From a virus, in IMG/VR virus record IMGVR_UViG_3300046488_000260, positions 1 to 61,664 of that record: a stretch of DNA of 61,664 bases, one strand, 5' to 3'. Within the stretch, counting starts at the first letter, position 1. Every line of letters begins with the position of its first letter. Positions 61,276 to 61,664 of this stretch are shown piece by piece. The translations under genes were made by a program, and so were the position numbers. The notes under the pieces are model-generated. The model saw nothing but the letters and a program-made list of their open reading frames with translations, did not search any database and was not told the DNA's origin.

Positions 61276-61541
61276 GGTTGCATGTCGTTCCCCGCTCTGA
61301 TCGTCTCGCCCACCAGGTCTGCCCAACCATGGGGCCGAGGGGTCGCGAGCGGCCTGCACCGAGCATTATCACAGCAGCCCGCGGCGTCGTCTAACGGAGT
61401 GAAATGTCGAATCAACCTGAACTGACCCCTGTCGATGACCAAACCCTCCAAGCAGTGTGGAACAGGGCGGTGAGGCTTACCGTTGGGCGGTCATCCGACG
61501 CCTGATCGAGCAGCGAATGTTGGTGGCATATCGAGACTCAA
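61276..61541. other. Right-hand intergenic stretch
   Basis: 266 bases after the last confident gene. Two short plus-strand frames exist (61282-61407 and 61403-61504) but neither has good codon bias or a recognised product. No lysis gene, terminator with U tract or att-like repeat is evident. Confidence 0.4.
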
Positions 61542-61664
61542 CTACCCAACCTCCGGTTGGCGGTTGCGGCAGTGGTAGCGCAGCAACGCGAGACCGTTGT
61601 TGTAAAGGCGGAGCGCGCGGGAATTCTGGAAGCTGGTGGCGCCCTTCGTGCAGCCGTTGGTCAT
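61542..61664 (-). CDS. Short minus-strand frame at the window edge, possibly partial
   Basis: 40 codons read from ATG at the last base of the window down to TAG at 61542-61544: MTNGCTKGATSFQNSRALRL, then LLRYHCRNRQPEV. It may be a complete small gene or the 3' end of a longer gene outside the window. No family recognised. Confidence 0.3.
   Translation of the reverse strand: MTNGCTKGATSFQNSRALRLYNNGLALLRYHCRNRQPEVG

Noticed and set aside
61282-61504. Two short plus-strand frames near the right end
   Set aside because: Too short and weakly biased to support as genes.

Overview
The window is one high-GC, densely packed stretch that reads as a temperate siphovirus-type prophage with an accessory (defence-like) island at its integrase end. 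Strong GC3 bias, frequent ATGA/TGATG start-stop overlaps and GTG/TTG starts suggest a soil-type, high-GC Gram-negative host. An Acidobacteriota-like host is a guess from the general look of the proteins; no host marker gene is present.

Layout. (1) 1-2.0 kb: large serine recombinase and a co-encoded small helix-turn-helix protein. (2) 2.0-13.5 kb: accessory island. It holds a relic of a tyrosine recombinase, a GNAT-PIN-GNAT protein overlapping an ASCH-domain gene, a relic of an HNH-like gene, and a four-gene minus-strand operon encoding a Type III-like restriction-modification system (Mod, Res) plus DUF6978-like and DUF1828 proteins. A tRNA-3'-end-like fragment lies just after it. (3) 13.5-15.5 kb: an overlapping two-gene module I cannot name. 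(4) 15.6-25.1 kb: early phage genes: AlpA-like HTH, sigma-like factor, PD-(D/E)XK nuclease, AAA_24 ATPase, DUF669 protein, ERCC4-type nuclease, RecD2-like helicase and CHC2/TOPRIM primase-helicase, followed by a repeat cluster that could be an origin or operator. (5) 25.1-26.6 kb: a minus-strand PNP-MORN fusion gene, a candidate defence/exclusion moron. (6) 27-34.3 kb: HNH nuclease, two paralogous ParB-methyltransferases (one frameshifted in a G7 tract), a PD-(D/E)XK endonuclease and small proteins. (7) 34.3-35.3 kb: minus-strand three-gene cassette with a DUF3489 protein. (8) 35.4-44.7 kb: lambda-type packaging and head genes (TerS, GpA terminase, gpW-like, portal, protease-capsid fusion, DUF2190, head completion proteins, tail tube). 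(9) 44.7-46.1 kb: an inserted cassette with a perfect 17-bp inverted repeat, a truncated sigma factor and an opposite-strand TPR protein. (10) 46.3-61.3 kb: tail genes, including a tail-assembly chaperone with a clear -1 frameshift site, tape measure, hub and fibre proteins.

Together the genes give integration, DNA replication/recombination, self-methylation, DNA packaging, a capsid and a long tail with an elaborate fibre set. I found no endolysin and no certain holin. Several genes carry single-base indels in G runs; these may be real decay or sequence errors. The most notable items are the TTTAAAC programmed frameshift, the PNP-MORN protein, the GNAT-PIN-GNAT/ASCH pair, the unnamed pair at 13.5-15.5 kb, and the G7-disrupted methyltransferase beside its intact paralogue.
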